Shown: positions 42,345 to 44,477 of the stretch, piece by piece
Position numbering within the stretch: the first letter of the stretch is position 1
Layout of the letters: each line of letters opens with the position of its first letter
DNA from: Deltaproteobacteria bacterium
GTDB taxonomy: Bacteria > Myxococcota_A > Polyangia > Polyangiales > Polyangiaceae
Direction: 5' to 3'
DNA length: 44,477 nt
NCBI GenBank assembly: GCA_003235365.1
Contig: QJWJ01000117.1
Span: 1-44,477, forward strand
Program-made: the position numbers and the translations under genes
Notes under the pieces: model-generated
What the model saw: the letters and a program-made list of their open reading frames with translations, nothing else
Told to the model about the DNA's origin: nothing
The model's database searches: none

Positions 42345-44228
42345 TCAGTCGGTCACGAATGAGGCATCATCGACGTACAGCCCAGAGGCGACGTCGACGG
42401 GTCCTCCAGATTGGTTGGTGGTGCTCAAAAGCAAACCAACTCGCACGCGTTCGCCCGCGTATTCGTGGAGTTCGACGACTCGCTGCCCCCAGGCGCCGCT
42501 GTCGCCCGTCATCAGATCGCCGGGGAGGTCGTTCCAAGGTCCCTGATTGACGCTGATCTGAAAGCGGCCTGTATCACCGCCGCTGAGCTCGTGCCAGAAC
42601 GCGATGCGAAATCGTGGTGCTTCGAATGATTCGTCGATGAAGAGCTCCGGGCTGACCAGCCGAGCTCGGGTTTCGAAGTCGATGCTGCCGTTGTTGTCCC
42701 AGTAGTTACCGCCGAGGTTCGTCCCCATTACGTGAGCGCCCGACAGCGGTTGCGGCCCGAAGCCCTCTTCGGGGGCGCCAATGCCCCAGTTGCCGCCTTC
42801 GACGGACCAGTCACCCAAGCCGCCTTCGAAGTCGTCGGTGTCGAGTGTCATCTCCCCGGTCTCGTAGGCGGCATCGTCGACGTAGATCCCTGGGGCGACA
42901 TCGACGGGTCCTCCGCTTTGGTTGCTGGTTGCGAGCAGCAACCCGATGCGGACACGACTGCCAGCATACTTTCGCAGGGGCACGACGCGCTGTCCCCACC
43001 CACCGCTGCTGCCGATGATCGGATCGTCCTGCAGATCCACCCAGGGCTGTCCGTCCACACTGACTTGGAATTGGCCGTGGTCTCCCAGGTTCAGCTCGTG
43101 CCAGTAAGCCAACTTGAAGCGAGGGTTGTCGTCACCGTCGTTGATCGAGAATTCCGGGCTGACCAACCTCGAACGCGTTTCGAAGGCGACGTCGCCGTTG
43201 TTGTCCAAGTAGTTGCCGCCGAGGTGAGTTCCCAGGACTTGCTTGCCAGAGAGCGGCACGGGACCGACGCCTTCAGCCGGCTCCCCCTTGGCCCAATTGC
43301 CCCCTTCGACGGACCAGTCCCCGAGGCCGCTTTCGAAGTCGTCGGTGTCGAGGCTCGTTTCACTGGTCTCGAAGACGGCATCATCGACGTAGATGCCGGC
43401 TCCGACGTCCACGGGCCCACCGCTGAGGTTTGTCGACACGAGTCGGATCGCGACGCGGACTCGACTGCCGGCGTACTGACGGAGCAGGACGACTTGTTGC
43501 CCCCAGCCACCCGTCTCGCCAATCATCTTTGCATCAAACGCCGGCTCCCAGTCAGCGCCGTCCACACTGACTTCCACTTGGCCGTAGTCGCCGAGGTTGA
43601 GAGCGTGCCAGTACGCGAACTTGAAGCGCGGATTCGGTGCGTCCTCGTCGATCTTGAATTGCGGGCTGATGAGTCGAGCATCTTGGCCCTCCTCGTAGTT
43701 GCCAGCCAGGTTCGTTCCAGCGACTCGTTTTCCGTTGAGGGCTTCGGGGCCTCCGTCGAAGGTAGGTTCGCCGAATGCCCACAATCCCCCTTCGACGGAC
43801 CAGTCGCCAAAGCCACCTTCGAAGCCGTCACTCCACTCCGCTGGAGCGCTGTCCTCGCGGCTGTCCGGTCCGCTCGCGTCCGACTCTGCCGTCTTACCAT
43901 CGTCTGGCGATTGGGGAGATTTGGGCGCGCCTGAATCGGCTGTTTTGGCGTTGCCGGCTCCGGCATCGACGTCATCCGCTGGTTCCTCGACGTCCAGCTG
44001 GTCACCGGCGTCGGCGGGGTTGGAACCCATGTTGCCCGCGTCACTGTCAGAGTCGTTGCCGGGGTTCTGCGGACTGGCGTCACCTTCTTCAGTGTCATCC
44101 GTCGTTTTGTCCCGCGTTTTGGTTTCGTTCGAGTCGTCGCTTGAATCTGCCTCCTCGAGCGGTTGACAGGCTGCTGTACTGCCTCCGACGGCAAATGCAG
44201 CTAGGAGTATCCAATTAAGTAGTTTCAT
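42345..44228 (-). CDS. Lipoprotein with three tandem MAM/choice-of-anchor-J-like repeats
   Basis: 627 residues. The signal peptide ends in lipobox TAAC (Cys ~21). A ~115-residue Asp/Asn/Ser/Pro-rich linker follows, then three copies of a ~165-residue beta-sandwich unit. Each copy has FE(G/S)G(F/L)GDWSVEGG, a (A/G)GNY step, a PRF(K/R) strand leading to the YWH motif, GGWGQ or GAWGQ, (Y)AG(S/E)RVR, SGGPVDV and YVDDA. The units resemble MAM-type or choice-of-anchor-J domains of secreted adhesins and peptidases; no catalytic residues are seen. ATG 44228 has AAGGAAG eight bases upstream. It is probably surface-exposed and carbohydrate- or protein-binding (inference). Confidence 0.8.
   Translation of the reverse strand: MKLLNWILLAAFAVGGSTAACQPLEEADSSDDSNETKTRDKTTDDTEEGDASPQNPGNDSDSDAGNMGSNPADAGDQLDVEEPADDVDAGAGNAKTADSGAPKSPQSPDDGKTAESDASGPDSREDSAPAEWSDGFEGGFGDWSVEGGLWAFGEPTFDGGPEALNGKRVAGTNLAGNYEEGQDARLISPQFKIDEDAPNPRFKFAYWHALNLGDYGQVEVSVDGADWEPAFDAKMIGETGGWGQQVVLLRQYAGSRVRVAIRLVSTNLSGGPVDVGAGIYVDDAVFETSETSLDTDDFESGLGDWSVEGGNWAKGEPAEGVGPVPLSGKQVLGTHLGGNYLDNNGDVAFETRSRLVSPEFSINDGDDNPRFKLAYWHELNLGDHGQFQVSVDGQPWVDLQDDPIIGSSGGWGQRVVPLRKYAGSRVRIGLLLATSNQSGGPVDVAPGIYVDDAAYETGEMTLDTDDFEGGLGDWSVEGGNWGIGAPEEGFGPQPLSGAHVMGTNLGGNYWDNNGSIDFETRARLVSPELFIDESFEAPRFRIAFWHELSGGDTGRFQISVNQGPWNDLPGDLMTGDSGAWGQRVVELHEYAGERVRVGLLLSTTNQSGGPVDVASGLYVDDASFVTD
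42400..43850 (-). repeat. Three ~500-base tandem coding repeats
   Basis: The 15-mer TTCGACGGACCAGTC occurs at 42798, 43305 and 43791 (spacings 507 and 486 bases), and long neighbouring stretches are near-identical. DNA-level identity shows recent duplication and a target for unequal recombination. Confidence 0.75.
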
Positions 44229-44401
44229 CGTTTTGGCTTCCTTCGTTGTTGAGATGTTGATCTTCGAGGCACGGTCGAGACGCAGACCGTGGCGGACGCG
44301 ACTGGTGGCGAAGTCGTCGTGGGACGTCAATTGGGGCCCGTGGCGGCGACCATGCCAACCTAGCTACGGGGTAGCGGCGATGAGCTGCCCAGCGCAGGAC
44401 C

Positions 44402-44477
44402 CTTTTGCGCAAGATCGTTCCAGCGAAAGCCTTTCCGATACCAGAACGCCCGTGCGCGCGCTTTTGCGCAAGATCGT
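44402..44477. repeat. 17-base direct repeat with 59-base period at the window edge
   Basis: CTTTTGCGCAAGATCGT occurs at 44402-44418 and 44461-44477. It contains the palindrome TTGCGCAA. The second copy ends at the last base of the window, so the true repeat may be longer and more copies may follow. The repeat is 174 bases upstream of the triple-repeat lipoprotein start. Confidence 0.55.

Noticed and set aside
44402..44477. Calling the edge repeat a CRISPR array
   Set aside because: Only two copies are visible, the second truncated, and no cas gene is in the window.

Overview
The window (44.5 kb, high GC, strong third-position GC bias) looks like the chromosome of a myxobacterium-type organism (Myxococcota). 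The grounds are a large transmembrane Ser/Thr kinase, a PATAN (DUF4388)/roadblock pair, a DUF1592/DUF1552 secreted pair, an FHA-GGDEF protein, several lipoproteins with long acidic linkers, and a B-type aconitase. This is inference from gene families; no rRNA or other taxonomic marker is present. No tRNA, transposase, integrase or phage gene was seen. Thirty coding regions can be supported, one cut by the left edge.

Left part (1-11 kb): a caspase-fold protein lacking both catalytic residues (cut at base 1), a small DUF4234 membrane protein, then a translationally coupled pair of an HTTM-domain membrane protein and its partner. Next comes a complete ebo cluster in two converging halves: eboA-eboB-eboF on the plus strand and eboD-eboE-eboC on the minus strand, only 24 bases between their ends. 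The HTTM pair and the eboA operon start behind the same 11-base sequence, which contains a -10-like hexamer exactly six bases before the start codon, as expected for leaderless mRNA.

Middle (11-21.6 kb): an unassigned protein with a DUF3553-like start, a transmembrane Ser/Thr kinase, and what I consider the best candidate for an undescribed system. This is a CASTOR/POLLUX-like ion channel next to a 1,115-residue protein that combines an exported coiled coil, several membrane spans and a C-terminal AAA-type ATPase with a winged-helix-like end. A minimal MscS channel is divergently encoded.

21.6-31 kb: an inositol-monophosphatase-like enzyme, a secreted haem c DUF1592 lipoprotein with a Tat-exported DUF1552 partner, a regulatory trio (a protein with three GAF-like repeats, a PATAN protein, a roadblock protein), and a substrate-binding/OmpA fusion.

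Right part (31-44.5 kb): a LysR regulator diverges from acnB across three ATGCA half-sites spaced exactly 13 bases apart. There follow a GH43 glycosidase, a lipoprotein with nine CC-containing cysteine repeats, an FHA-diguanylate cyclase, a small membrane protein, a GH105-type lipoprotein and a lipoprotein made of three near-identical beta-sandwich repeats. The glycosidases suggest use of plant-type polysaccharides. A 17-base direct repeat with a 59-base period begins at the right edge.
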